Both the position numbers and the translations under genes were made by a program. Source: Gerris lacustris (taxonomy: Eukaryota > Arthropoda > Insecta > Hemiptera > Gerridae). From it: 64,000 nt of DNA. The notes beneath the pieces were generated by a model. It ran no database searches, had not been told where the DNA came from, and was given only the letters and a program-made list of their open reading frames with translations. The first letter of the stretch is position 1; every line of letters starts with the position of its first letter. Shown here piece by piece: positions 13,422 to 25,078 of the stretch. The DNA lies in the NCBI GenBank assembly GCA_951217055.1, contig OX578276.1, forward strand, positions 28,915,505 through 28,979,504, read 5' to 3'.

Positions 13422-13424
<3 letters not shown>

Positions 13425-13439
13425 GCAATTTAATAGTTG

Positions 13440-13535
13440 CAGGAGGGTATTGGGGTTCGATTGCCTACTGGGTAAACCCCAGAATATTGTGTAAAAAAAA
13501 TGTGTAAAATTTATTATAATAATTATAGATTTAAC
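13440..13535 (+). repeat. Family K-like tRNA-derived tail
   Basis: GGGGTTCGATTGCCTACTGG has the B-box core GGTTCGA and is followed by an AT-rich tail ending AATTATAGATTTAACC, like the tail at 61917-62000. Diverged; probable member. Confidence 0.4.
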
Positions 13536-14833
13536 CACCAGAACCATCGTTAATTGTAAAGTTTAATACGATTAATACCGAACAGATTTTTTAAAAAATC
13601 TTTGTTACGTTATCGCTATACCATAATGAATAGAAGGAGTGGTTTATGACATCATTGACAAAAATATAAAATAATTTCGAACTAATTATAGCCAATAGGA
13701 TAATGAATATATTGATAACTCAGTTACGTCACTCTTCACTTGCAAATAAGCACTTAAAATAAATCAAACGAGAAGTGTTCAAAAGGTTTATTAATATCGT
13801 TGGCTACGAAACATGATGTGCATTAGAATTAGAAGTCAAAAAATTATTCCTTTGGAAACAAATCTATAACCATATACTTCAAAGTTTAAATCATGAGCAT
13901 GCACTATGTAAAATAAGTATCTTTGAAAGTAACTACTTTTGATGGATCATTCTAAACACGGATACGGATGTCCTCTCCAAACCTGTCAGCTCGTTTAACA
14001 GGTGACAGAAGGTAACCGAAGAGGAAGCGACTCGAGAACGCCTCTGGAGCCACCGAATGGAATGCCAATAAAAACTTTTCTTGAGTCGGCGGCACCCTGA
14101 AAGCCTTTAACAACGCTGGGACAGGGAGCTGAGTTATCCACCAAGAATAGAATCACAGCCCTCTCCATAAGGCACGGGGTTCCTCGAGACACCCTGCCAA
14201 ACCTTGCCCACAGAACCCTACTGGAAAATTACTCACTCCATTTCTATCTCAGACAAAACAACAACCGACCGCAACTAAACAAACAAAATCCCAGTATCGT
14301 GTCCAACAGCTTCAAGAAATGGTCGATATGAGTTTGATCACCAAGGGGAAACATCATCCTTCTGCATTTCCAGTAAAAACATGTCAATGATGACTATTTC
14401 AGTTAGAAAATAATAAACAGCAACATATTTGTAAAAACAAAGCTATTGGACATGATTATGACAGAGTTTAAGAAAAATATCTAATTAAAAACATATGGGA
14501 CATAAAATTGACATAAAGCCTCGAGACCTTAATATTTTTAATTTCCCGAGTAACACCTAACTACGACACCCTGCCAAACCTTGCCCATAAAACCCTACTG
14601 GGATAATAATCATGTCTTCTTGGCACAACAGCCAGGGGACAGGCATGCTTAGGATGATACGGGGTTAGTGTATGGTTCCATCAGCAGTACAAACCTTACT
14701 ATTGACATACGTATCCGGATATACTCCACTTTACATACGCAGCTAACCAATTTTGTTTTGTGGTGCTAGGGGAACACTGGCCGTAAATCCCTCCTTTTGA
14801 GAAACTCAAGCTAATTGATATATTTATACACTG
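13536..14833. other. No gene identified; contains a repeated short block
   Basis: 14184-14224 and 14568-14604 share a block (ACACCCTGCCAAACCTTGCC, then an AACCCTACTGG word), apparently two pieces of one older repeat. The GC-richer part at 14000-14260 has no clean frame on either strand; its minus-strand translation is interrupted by stops, consistent with a decayed element. Confidence 0.4.
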
Positions 14834-15871
14834 GTACTCTTTTACTTTGTCACACACCAGAAAAGTAAGAACAAAGTATAAAAGTGATGAAAAGTGGTGA
14901 GTAACAATGTAAAAGAAGCGCCTCCATACAGCTTATTTAGTTTGTTACACAACTATATTGATATTCATAAAATGCTGAAAAGTAGTATGGGTAACGAAGT
15001 TAGTAATTAAGACAAGGGATCTTTAGTCTAATTTACTTTTATTACCTACTAATTTTTAGGGTCCGTAGGCAATACCAAGGATCCTTATTTTTCCTGCGTG
15101 TGTCTGTCCGGCCGTCCTCTCGCGTGCTCTCATGGCTACACCTTTTGTCTGATCACTTTGAAATTTGGCATGTATGTGTCTTGTACCCCACATATTTTAA
15201 AAATATAGCGACTTAAAAAAAAAAAAAAAAAAATTAGGGTAAAAAAACTAAATGGTTAAATTTTTTTTTTTTTTTTTCGACACCGTGAGGGGTATCATAT
15301 GAAAGGGTACGTCGAGCTGATTACAAAAATATATAATTCTTTGGATATAACTTTGATAGGGCGAGCGTAGGCAAGTTTGAAGTGGGTGTGAAACGTGTCC
15401 CCCCCCCTCTATCTCGCTTATGTGAAGTGCAAAAAATCTGGAAAAATTCCTGAACATTATTCGACCAAAAGTAAAGATACCGCTTTTTGGAAATTTAAAA
15501 AAAAATATTATTTTATTTTTTATTGACAAAATACGTTTTTTTTTTTTATAATTATGGTCTTTTCGATGTATTTATATGGTTGTAGTCCGGTTCAGTGGCA
15601 AAACATACTTTATCAGAGTGTGTTTTGAGAATATCAGACCCTTAGAATGGTTCAAAGTAAGCTTTTTAGCATTTTAAAAAAACACTGTTTATACACTTTA
15701 CAGTTAAACACTATATAGTGTGGCCTACGGACCCTCGCTGTGTGCTGACTAGCACACACTTGACCTGTTTATTTAGATTTAGTCTAATGTACTTTGGGAC
15801 AAAGGAAAAATCACACTTTTTGTATATATAATTCAAAATAAAAAAGATGGGTAACAAAGTAAAAGAGTGGC
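14834..15871. mobile_element. Family H TIR element interrupted by family B
   Basis: GTACTCTTTTACTTTGTCAC at 14834-14853 is inverted at 15851-15871 (GTAACAAAGTAAAAGAGTGG). A further copy in the right-end orientation lies at 14902-14923. The body contains AAGGGATCTTTAGTCTAATT and GACAAAGGAAAAATCACAC, which also occur in family G (31400-31638, 56874-57064), so H and G are relatives. A 708-bp family B copy is inserted in the middle and therefore came later. Confidence 0.65.
15058..15765 (-). mobile_element. Family B copy 1
   Basis: Left boundary AGGGTCCGTAGGC at 15058-15070 and inverted GCCTACGGACCCT at 15723-15735, followed by a terminal hairpin TGTGTGCT-GACT-AGCACACA (15739-15758) and CTTGACC. 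The body includes ATTTGGCATGTATGTGTCTT and a 9-base C run. Two more copies are at 25079 and 33369. The layout is like an insect repeat I know from Lepidoptera. It codes for nothing evident, so it is non-autonomous. Confidence 0.75.
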
Positions 15872-16072
15872 GCTACACTAATATTTGAGTTGTTACTAAA
15901 AATAATTTTAGAGGATAATATTTACACCAAGGAAGCAGGTGAAACATGAATCATATTTCCCAATAATAATCAAAGAATCCTTTCTTAAAGCCAAAGATGA
16001 ATATCTAAACTTAAATGGTCCAAAATAATGTATTCACGTCAAAATAAAAACAAAAATTATTTCTTAACTTTT

Positions 16073-16651
16073 GCTTCCGACTTTACAGAAGGTAACGGAA
16101 GCTATGTGATCGTTTCTGACGAACGAAAAAATGTTAGGTCTCCGATTTCTTAAATTCCAAGACAGAAATCAGTTTCAGACATCAGGGATCATTTTCGGTT
16201 CCGTGTCTGTCTGTCTGTCTGTCGTTCAATATTTGAGAAACCAACATATCTTAAAAACTACACGACCAATTTTAATGAAATTGGGTGGTAGGTTATAATT
16301 AGCCCATTTTGGTCCCATATAAGTTTTAACCTTCTGCGCCTATTTGTTGCTCTTCCACATGCGCACAAACATACATTTTATACACCTATAGCTTCAAAAG
16401 TACTTATTCGATTTGTATGAAACTTTTATAGTTATCGAAAGTTACCCGCAGATAGCCCCAGATTAATATGAACCGTCTGCGCTCTTTAACTTTTGCTAAA
16501 TTGATACTCAAAACAATTTTGACAGATTGAAAAAACCGGGGGAAACAATTAAACCAATTAGACAATAATGGCTTGTAAAAGCATGAAATCAATAAAGTAC
16601 GTAGATAGGATGCAAGGAAGCTATTTGCCACACCAATTGACAGTCTATTTT
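16073..16651 (+). repeat. Family A, full-length copy (core I)
   Basis: 579 bp from the hairpin GCTTCCGACTTTACAGAAGG to GCCACACCAATTGACAGTC. Blocks in order: CCAAGACAGAAATCAG, a CTGTCTGTCTGTCTGTC run, AACATATCTTAAAAACTACA, TTAATGAAATTGGGTGG, GCCTATTTGTTGCTCTTCCA, ATGCAAGGAAGCTATTTGCC. The words GGAAGCTATGTG and GGAAGCTATTTG near the two ends are direct, not inverted, repeats, so this is not a TIR element. Confidence 0.85.
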
Positions 16652-18387
16652 GGTTAGTGTCTTTAATTTAATTCACGTAAAACTACGGTAAAAAATTATA
16701 CTTTAAATGAATAAACTACAAAGATTATAATTTAAGAAAACTTACTTTCATAGGATACATTTTTCTTTTTTTTATTCTTAGAAAACTTAATCTTAAGCAT
16801 TTATTTTTCATAAAAAGAAAATTCAAAAGGTTATTCCATCGAGAAAAAAATAAATAATATCAACTTTAATGGATAAAATAACTTGGCAAATATACAGAAT
16901 ACAAGAGGCTGCCAACTATTTGGAAAATGTCCAAACAGAGCGGATTTACTGTATGAAGGGACGAAAGTAAACAAAAACTCCGAACAAGACCGGATCCCAG
17001 ACGAGAAAGATTAATTACCGCCCTCTTCAGGTGTTAGGGAATGAGATTAATACGTGCTCTTGTCTTATTATATTAGGCTTTTTTAAAAAATAACTTCTTC
17101 CTGGCCTCCCAGTGTAATTATAATCTCACATCATCAGCTAAATATAAACATTGAGCAACTATTTTTTTTAAATACGCAATTCCCAGGAATCAAACTGGTT
17201 TTATCAAAGAATATGCCACACAATTCTATATTTCATAGCACCAGTTTATTTTAAGTTCCTTTAACTAAACTAAATACATACATGTTACTTGTGCAGTTCA
17301 GGCTAAAGGGTAGCTTACAACGATGCTAATCGGTACTTAACAACACTTCGATGACACAAATCTGTCGTCTATAGCCTATAACTTATAGTGAATAAACGAA
17401 CTACTGAACCGATTTCAATGAAATAGGTACATATGTGTTACAAGGGTTATACCTCCTTATAAGAAGGCCTAATTGAGAAGCTCAGTTTCAAAAAGTACTA
17501 CATATAACCATCTTGATCAATTTGTTTAATGTAACGAAACTTTTTTTATAGCCACTTAAAAGTTTGGCCGAAAAGGATTAAGTACTTTCTCAGCTTGAAA
17601 CTGGTGGTGAGTACTTTTTGAAACAAACAAGGTTGGATATAGTACTTTTTGAGGGCGTTTTCCGGCGCCCCTTTTTGATATATTACTTTCGGAGTCAAAC
17701 AAAGCCAAGTAATATCCAGGCCTGGATTGAGTAGGTACTTTTTAATAACAATATGGATATAGCACTTTTTGCCCAGATGAAAAAAAGCTTTACTATCTTT
17801 GAAATCAAAACGCAACTTCAGGCATTAATTTCAGATAGGAAAAAGTCCTTTTTTATTCAAACCCAGGTGATAAGCATGTAAAGACCACTAAAAACCTATA
17901 GAAAGGTAATTCCTCAGCTTCCTTAAGTACTTAGTACTTAAGTGGTTAGTCCTTTCCTTAATTTCAGTTTTGAAAAAATTGGTGTTTTGTTTATTACCTT
18001 CTGACTTCTGGGCAATGATCTTCTCTACTGAGGAAGTCAATATAACCTCCTTTAGGTTGTAAGCATATCAACATCAATTTATCTGGGAAATAATGTGTCA
18101 CTATCGTCTAAATTATCATATATAAATAATATGATAATTAAGATAACAATAAATATTGTTGGTATTCTGAAATTGAATTAGTATAAGGAGAAGGGTGGGG
18201 CGCAAAATGTTAATGTTTCTGACAAAATGGCATGGAAAATGCCTCTCCACAAGAGTTATATATTTTATTAATCTACTCTTCAATACCTTTCATTTAAAAC
18301 CTCACTCAACATTTTTAAAACATATTTTTATCGCGTGCCGTGAATTATCTGCCATTTTGGATTTGAACAGCTCATAATTTTAAATTG
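16652..18387. other. No gene identified; one fragment of family E
   Basis: 17392-17465 has family E words (AACTACTGAACCGATTTCAA, TGAAATAGGTACATATGTG). 17600-17800 contains several GGATATAGTACTTTTT-like words of unknown origin. 16930-17045 and 17640-17680 are slightly GC-richer without a frame. Nothing else recognisable. Confidence 0.4.
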
Positions 18388-18555
18388 GCTATATTTTTCC
18401 TGCGTGCGCGTTAAAACCATCTTTAATACTGGAAAGTTTCATGCTTTTGTCTCTTTTGATTCAAAAGTTATTGGAACCGTGCAGAGTGACAGATAGACAT
18501 AGGAACGAAACTATAAGGGTTTCTTTTTTTGGTTTTACCAACGAAACCCTAAAAA
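18388..18555 (+). repeat. Family C copy 1
   Basis: GCTATATTTTTCCTGCGTGC through GGAAAGTTTCATGCTTTTGT and AAAAGTTATTGGAACCGTGC to a terminal stem AGGGTTTC / GAAACCCT. The second copy lies 785 bp downstream in the same orientation. The end of C resembles the end of B, with different bases but the same stem. Confidence 0.8.
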
Positions 18556-19172
18556 GTATTACATAGTGCTAAAGTATGTTACTCCCGAAATTGAAATTAA
18601 TAGTAACTTACATTAAATCCAAACACAAGTCAAATCAGCACATACCTGCAACAGAAATAAAAAAAATAAATAAATATGCAAAAGATATTAGGAAGCACTA
18701 ACAATAAAATACAAAATAAATAGATAAATATTATTTAACAACAATAATAATTATTCAACATTTGTGAAAGGTGTTCTTACATTTCATTAAGGAATTTTAG
18801 CAAAATCAAATTTATTTCCATCAATATCTCGGAAACTAGAGTTTCCCCCGGAAAATTGCACATAGTTATACGATTTCAAAAAGACGACAAATTAGAATGT
18901 TTTTAATAATAACTGTCGGAATAGTTTTTGAGACAATTAATTTTCATTAGTTTGTGAGGGGTGCGCCCCAAAATTTAAAAATAAAATTATTATTCTCATA
19001 TACTATGAATATAAAAAACTTGGTATAGCTTATTTATAAGTTTATTTATATAAGTCTATAAACACATGAAACCATGCAAGCAGTATTTCCTAGCAAAAAT
19101 CTAGTGTTAAAGGTAATAGTGAATAAAGATACAAACAAAGGGGAAGCGAGTCAATAAAATAACATTGAGTTC

Positions 19173-19342
19173 GCTATATTTTTCCTGTGTGCGCGTCAAA
19201 ACGATCTTTTATACTGGAAAGTTTCACGTTTTTATCTTTTTTGGTTCAAAAGTTATTGGAACCGTACAGAGTGACAGACGGACACAGGAACGAAACTATA
19301 AGGGTTTCTTTTTTTTGGTTTTACCAACGAAACCCTAAAAAA
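19173..19342 (+). repeat. Family C copy 2
   Basis: About 90 percent like the copy at 18388. GACAGACGGACACAGGAACG precedes ATAAGGGTTTC and the stem closes with GAAACCCTAAAAAA. The 5' edge is the same GCTATATTTTTCCTG in both, which marks the unit boundary. Confidence 0.8.
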
Positions 19343-19349
19343 TCATCGG

Positions 19350-19440
19350 TAAAGAAATGAAATTGCACTTCACCGCTGAGAATCAAACATGGATTACTTG
19401 GTTTTGGCCCCAGAGCTTATCCATCGAGTGGGGGAATTGT
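19350..19440 (-). repeat. tRNA-derived (SINE-like) remnant
   Basis: On the minus strand CTCGATGGATAAGCTCTGG resembles a tRNA D-arm and A box, and ATGTTTGATTCTCAGCGGTG resembles a T-arm and B box, at roughly tRNA spacing. The stems are eroded, so this is a derived repeat, not a tRNA gene. Confidence 0.4.
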
Positions 19441-21552
19441 CATTATTTCTGAATAAATATATAATCCCAACTGCTAATAGGCACGGATTGTCATTAAAAA
19501 AACTCTTAAAGTAAATGAACATTTTAAGGAGTTAAAATATTGAGAGTTTAAACAATTTTGTTCTTACAAATTCCGCCTCCTCAAGAAATTTGCGTCAGGA
19601 AATTTCAAACCTTGACGTTTTAAACCAATTGTAGGCATAATTCTTGAAGTAGTTGCTCTAATTCTTAAGCAGTTAACTACTTAGTTGAATGTTATCCCTG
19701 CATCGGGTTTGAAACGTCAGGATTCAGAAAATCCCTAACGCGTTCTCCCCCGGAAGTTAAGAATAATAATGTTTAAACTTTTAACATTTAGGGGCCCACT
19801 AATTCTCAGTGTTACTGCGCAGATGACTCCATAAAACAACATAAATTGAGGGAAAAATTTCAATTAATTCCTTTATTCTCAATGTATACTGAACAACCCT
19901 CCTCGACACTGGCCTAGAGATGTATTAAATATACACATAGAAATCTGTAATTATCCTCCTATCTACTCTATCTAATTTATATAATTATTTAATAATTTAA
20001 TTAATTAGTATATCCCTTTCCCTTTATATAGTTTTTATCTATGTCATCCTCAGGCCAAAAAGGATTAGCAACTGGACTACTTTCCTTTTCCCATGTTGTA
20101 CTAATCAAATAAACAATATTAACTAAAGCACTCATAACATGTACAGTACATAATTGTATTTGTGTTAATGTAGTAATGTAAACTGTGCAGTAAAACTGAG
20201 TGTGTGAGCACTTCTTCAACTCCTGAACAGGGATCTTTTTGAAGATACACTGTAGAGTTAGAATTTTAATTTGTTATATTTTTTTCGCTATAAACATAAC
20301 ATGCAATCCCCCAGGTAAATTCAGAATGCTTTTGAATGAATACTTTTAATTTGTAAGGAATACCGGACTCAGCTGATTTCAGATGCCTCTATATTGAGAT
20401 CTATTCTTATCTGAGCCTGCCCTCGGAAGCTTACACAACCCAAAAGTTAAGAACTCAATGTCAGGAAATAATCTTGAACTAGGATAGACAAAGAGAGGAA
20501 TGGGCTACTCGAATTCTTTCCTTCTCTTGAAAAATTCCTCTATCCCTAGTCTAAAACAAAAAAAAAAATACTGCTGTCGACCAATAAAACACAACCTTTT
20601 TAATATAGTTCTTAGAAGAAAATGTAATAAATATTTAAATGTAGAAACATCCATTTTTAGAATTTATAAGTTATTCAAAAATACGAACAAATAAAAGGTA
20701 ATAAGCAATTGCTAGATCACATCTGGGCAATTTTCAAGATAATAATTTTTATATAAGGTACGAAACCAAGGGATTAATTTAATTTATAATCCGATCCTCT
20801 AATAACGCAAGAAATCTTATTCTTTACAGGGCTATAAAACTGTATTGTTATTATATATTAGCAAGTAGAATATGAAAAAAAATACTACACACTTTCCATC
20901 AATAAAAAAAAGTTGTGAAATTTAAGCAATAACATAATATTTATTATAATCAATCACATTTTTTTTTTTAAATTTATTTATGTAGGTATAAAAAAAGGGA
21001 AATAAAAATTAATTTAATGTTTCAACCAAGATTATAGACTTCACACTAATTCAACTCATAGAGTAAATATAAGTGTGTTGTGAAACCAAATTAACAAAAA
21101 TGTGCTGCTTAGGAACATTAGTATCGATAGTGACCATAAAAATGCAATGAACGTAAAATAATAATGATGTTAAGTCATTAAAATTATTATTAAAATGGAA
21201 ATTGAGCGAAAGGAACGGTGGTTATATGGTCATGGTTATAAGGCCGAAAACGTAGTCATTCGTGGTTAGATTCCACTTTATATTCCTTTCCTCTATAAAA
21301 ATAATAATAATTTTTATCATTGTAGTCTTTGGTTGTCATAATTATTTCAACTTTCATGATAACTTGGAGATTTAATAATTTTTGAATTTAGTGTTAATAA
21401 AATTCGAATCTATAATATACATCGAAGTGCATAAAAATTAAGATAATAAAGGTTTTTTGTATCTTATTTTTGCTATAATTCTAGTGTAATTATGCTAAAG
21501 TTTTACGAGAAAAAGCTGTAATGCAGTATTTAATTCATACATAAACATTCTT
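19441..21552. other. No gene identified
   Basis: 19560-19760 contains inverted-looking words (AAATTTCAAACCTTGACGTT and GGGTTTGAAACGTCAGGATT) that suggest a worn foldback; GTTTGAAACGTCAGG recurs at 32012. 21225-21300 has a B-box-like GTGGTTAGATTCCAC. The rest is AT-rich with no coding signal. Confidence 0.4.
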
Positions 21553-22190
21553 TATTAAACCAACTTTTCCAAAATATTAAATTCATCAAGTCCACCAAAC
21601 AACCAACAACAATAACATCATCATCTCTTCTCTGAAAAAATAACTTCCAGAACATCAGATTGGTCAACTCCACTAATCTGCCCACAACAATTACATCAAC
21701 ATTTATTTTATCTATGAAAATCTGACTCTTCTTTACAACCTAACTTCCAAAATATTAGATTTATAAAATCCATTAAACTGGTCATAACAATTACATCAAC
21801 ATTTATTTCATCTATGAAACTCAGGGTTTCCACTGCAACCTAACTATAAGAATATTAGATCCATCAAGTCCACTAACACTAAACAACCCACAACAATTAA
21901 ATCAACATTTATTTCTTCTCTGAAACTCTGACTCTTCTTTACAACCTAAATTCCAAAATATTAGATTTATCAAATCCACTAAACTGGTCATAACAATTGC
22001 ATCTACTTTATTTTATCTAAGAAACTCAGGGTCTTTTAAGTGTAGAGTTGGATCATTTTTAGGGTAATTAATTTAACTCTTATTTATGAGGCAACCAGCC
22101 ATTTTCAAGAATTCAGGGTCTTCTGAATAACCTATAACTTCCAAAGCATTGTAGATCCATCAAGTCTACTATACTAACCACAACATTTGC
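21553..22190. repeat. Tandem repeat, about 100-bp units, six copies
   Basis: Units beginning near 21556, 21640, 21738, 21836, 21941 and 22120 share TCCAAAATATTAGATTYATC, a CATCAAGTCCACTAA word, CAACAATTACATCAACATTT and a YTCTGAAACTC word. Units 2 and 4 end with CTGACTCTTCTTTAC, while 3 and 5 carry CTGGTCATAACAATT, giving an alternating two-type (about 200-bp) higher order. Non-coding. Confidence 0.8.
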
Positions 22191-23235
22191 TTGAACAACA
22201 TCAAAATATAATAATACATTAAATAATTAAATTTACATTATTTGATTAAAATAATAAATTTGGCACTAAACATCAGTAGAAATGTGAATGAAAAGGACAC
22301 ACTTTATTTTGGAGATACATCGTCTATTTACAGAGTGTAATTTGAATTCATGTTATCTTATTTTTTTATTTTACCATTAGTGATCATTTTTATATTTTAT
22401 AATAAACAAAGAATTGTTTTACCATCGTAATTTTTCTTATCAAAGACTATCTTTCATTTACATTTCTTTAATTGATATTTGTGTAATTTAAGCATAAAAT
22501 TATGGTTGTCTCATTTTATTATTGTTACTTTTCCTAGTTTTTTTGATGTGGAAGATACGGTTTTATGTTCGCTATCTGTATTTTTTTTATTTTTATGTCT
22601 GGCTATCTGTATAGTTTGTTTTCATTTGTCTCCAGTCTGCATTATGTTTATATAGTACCTTATCTTTTGTTGACATATGCTCTCAATTTTTGTTGTAGAC
22701 AAGAGAAGTAAATAAAAGAAAGAAATTTGTAAACTTTCCGAGAACAAAATGTGTTTAAGGAGATGTTGACAGTTAAAGGTTGATTAATTCAGAAACACGA
22801 CTCTATTACACTGACAGGTAAAGCCATTAGGTTTCAAGGGAACCAATGTATGCCCGTTGTGTATTTACGAATTCAATTTGTTTGCTGTCATCTAGTGCTA
22901 GTGTAACAATACTGAAAGTAATTTTCTATAGAACTTATTGACGATTATCAATTCGCACCCAACCACCTCATTTATTTGAAGCCCAAGATTATTTAAATTT
23001 AAATAAATTTAATTTGATCAAGTTTAAAATACAATTTAAATTTATTCAAAATATCAAAGTTAGATATTTTACGATATTATACAATATATTTAAAAATATA
23101 GATGTTACTTAAAAAAAATGTAGGATGTAGGAAATACTTTCCATAAAAATAATGAGACCATCCTTAGAATTGAAATGTGGTTGTTTGGACCAGTTTCGAT
23201 TGCTAGCAAGGTCTCATTTATTTTTGTTCAATATT
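22191..23235. other. AT-rich stretch without recognisable gene
   Basis: No coding frame, TIR or shared repeat seen. Confidence 0.5.
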
Positions 23236-23237
23236 TA

Positions 23238-23455
23238 GCCCGGACACATATTGAGACGCAGGCGTCGCAGGGCAGGGCATCACAGTTTTTTTCAACCGCA
23301 GAAATATACGAGTCCGCGAGAATTAAGACGCAAGATCCACTAGCGTCGGGTAGGCCACGTGTGGTGCAGTACTGCTCTGGTTTCGTATATATGTGCGGTT
23401 AAAAAAAAACTGTACTTCCCTGCCCTGCATCGCCTGCGTCAATGTGCGTCCGGGC
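23238..23455. mobile_element. 218-bp MITE with about 75-bp TIRs
   Basis: Begins GCCCGGACACATATTGAGAC and ends inverted with TGCGTCCGGGC, with TA on each side (23236-23237 and 23456-23457). The match runs inward through GACGCAGGCG, GCAGGGCAGGG, CAGTTTTTTT and CAACCGCA on both sides. It is much GC-richer than its surroundings. The TA flank suggests Tc1/mariner mobilisation, but TA alone is weak evidence. No coding capacity. Confidence 0.75.
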
Positions 23456-24288
23456 TAAATGTGCTGTATTAAAAGGTAGAAATGAATATGGCACCATTTG
23501 AATGTATTATTTACTATAATGTTAAAACAGAATAAAAAAATTGTTTAAAATATATACAAGTTTAGGTAAAATTCCTCCATTAAGGATATATAAAATAGGC
23601 GTAAAACCAGAAAGCAATATAATAATAAAATGTTACAAGGGTAAGGACATAAAGAAACAAAAGCCGGAGAATCTACGGAACTGTTACGGAAAAAAGGAAC
23701 TAAGGGGGAGGTAAAATGGTCTTTCCAAAGCATTAGCTTGCCATCAAATTTCCGCAACATCTTCCCTCCCCACTCTTACCCACTTTCCTTTTGACTCCCC
23801 CCCCCCCCCCCCCAACTTAGTTTAGACCGGAATTCATAACAGGCTTGAATCCAACGTCTCAACACCATAATATAATTATCTTAGATTAAAGTTTTCCAGC
23901 AAAAAAAAAAAAAAATTAAATTAAATATTAGACGTTTAGTCGTTTATTTATATAAAACACATACTAATATTTTAGTAGACTATTTATCGGCAGTATATGT
24001 GCAAAAATGCTAAATAAATAAAATATATTTCAAGGTGCCTGCCATATTAAAATTCCTATAGGCTAATACATGTATATTTATACAGAATGGATACTAATAT
24101 TAATAGATTCTTGATTTTAGTTAGTAAACTTGAAAACATGGTGCATATAGTAATTTGATATGGATTTTCTTTTTCTTTTGGTTAGTCTGTAGGGATGAAA
24201 ATTTTTAAAAACAGTAACTCGTCAACAATATAATGATTGATATAAACCTATGTGACAGTTACTTCATTATTCAGATTTTATTTTAAAT
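23456..24288. other. AT-rich stretch with a C17 run
   Basis: No gene. A 17-base C run is at 23797-23813, in a CT-rich strip. The minus frame 23545-23760 has no motif. Confidence 0.5.
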
Positions 24289-24870
24289 AAAAATACACTG
24301 CCAGTTAGTGTGGCAAATAGCTTCCTCGCATCATATCATGTACTTTATTGTTATATTAACATTAAAGTTTTATTTCATTATTGTTATATAGTTTATTGTG
24401 TAAGAACAATTAACATTTTTTAGCGATCTTTAACACTTTATAGGGGTGTCGCTGTAGGTTTTACTAAAAATTGTATTTGAAAAAAATGTTTGTCTCATTG
24501 AATAGATAAGGATTGATTTTTTTCCCGACCGAAAATTCCAATTTTGAAGTTCACGTTTACGCGAGCGTTGCGTGTGAACGCTTGAACGGATAACGTTTTC
24601 CAACGAACTCGACCTGAGCATTGGTAAAATAAACATGTCTACCAAATTTCATCAAAATCGGGCAACATTTACTCAAGTTATCGTCACACGTTTCACGGAC
24701 ACACAGACCGACAGACAGACAGACAGACACACAGACAGACACGGAACAAAAAATGTTCCCTGATGTCTGAAACGGATTTCTGTCTTGGAATTTTTAAAAT
24801 CGGAGGCATAAAACTTTTTGTTCTCAAAAGTGAACACAATGCTTCCGTTACCTTCGGTAAGCTCGGAAGC
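24289..24870 (-). repeat. Family A, full-length copy (core II)
   Basis: 582 bp on the minus strand with the hairpin at 24841-24870 and TGCCAGTTAGTGTGGCAAAT at the other end. The ends match the copy at 16073, but the middle is different: it carries GACGATAACTTGAGTAAATG, GTTGGAAAACGTTATCCGTT-like and AACGCTCGCGTAAACGTGAA words, as do 36265-36842 and 35185-35430. Overlapping short frames here and at 36248-36570 look alike only because of this shared repeat. Confidence 0.85.
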
Positions 24871-25078
24871 AAAATAAAAATTAACACAAAATATTAGCTT
24901 TTTTAAAAAAAACATTTTCATCTCTAAAGACAAACCAAAAGAAAAATGAATTCCAATAAAAACATAAGAGATCAACTGAAGAAAATAGACAAAAAGTAAT
25001 TGGGTATGATAATATTGCTTTCCCTTTACAACGGACGTAAAAAAAAGCCTCGCAAAATATATATAACAATAAAAGGTC

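Noticed and set aside
15739..15765. Helitron 3' end (hairpin near terminus of family B)
   Set aside because: The sequence after the hairpin is CTTGAC, not CTRR, and the element has inverted ends, which Helitrons lack.
21553..22190. CRISPR-like array
   Set aside because: Units are contiguous diverged tandem repeats of about 100 bp without unique spacers, in eukaryotic DNA.
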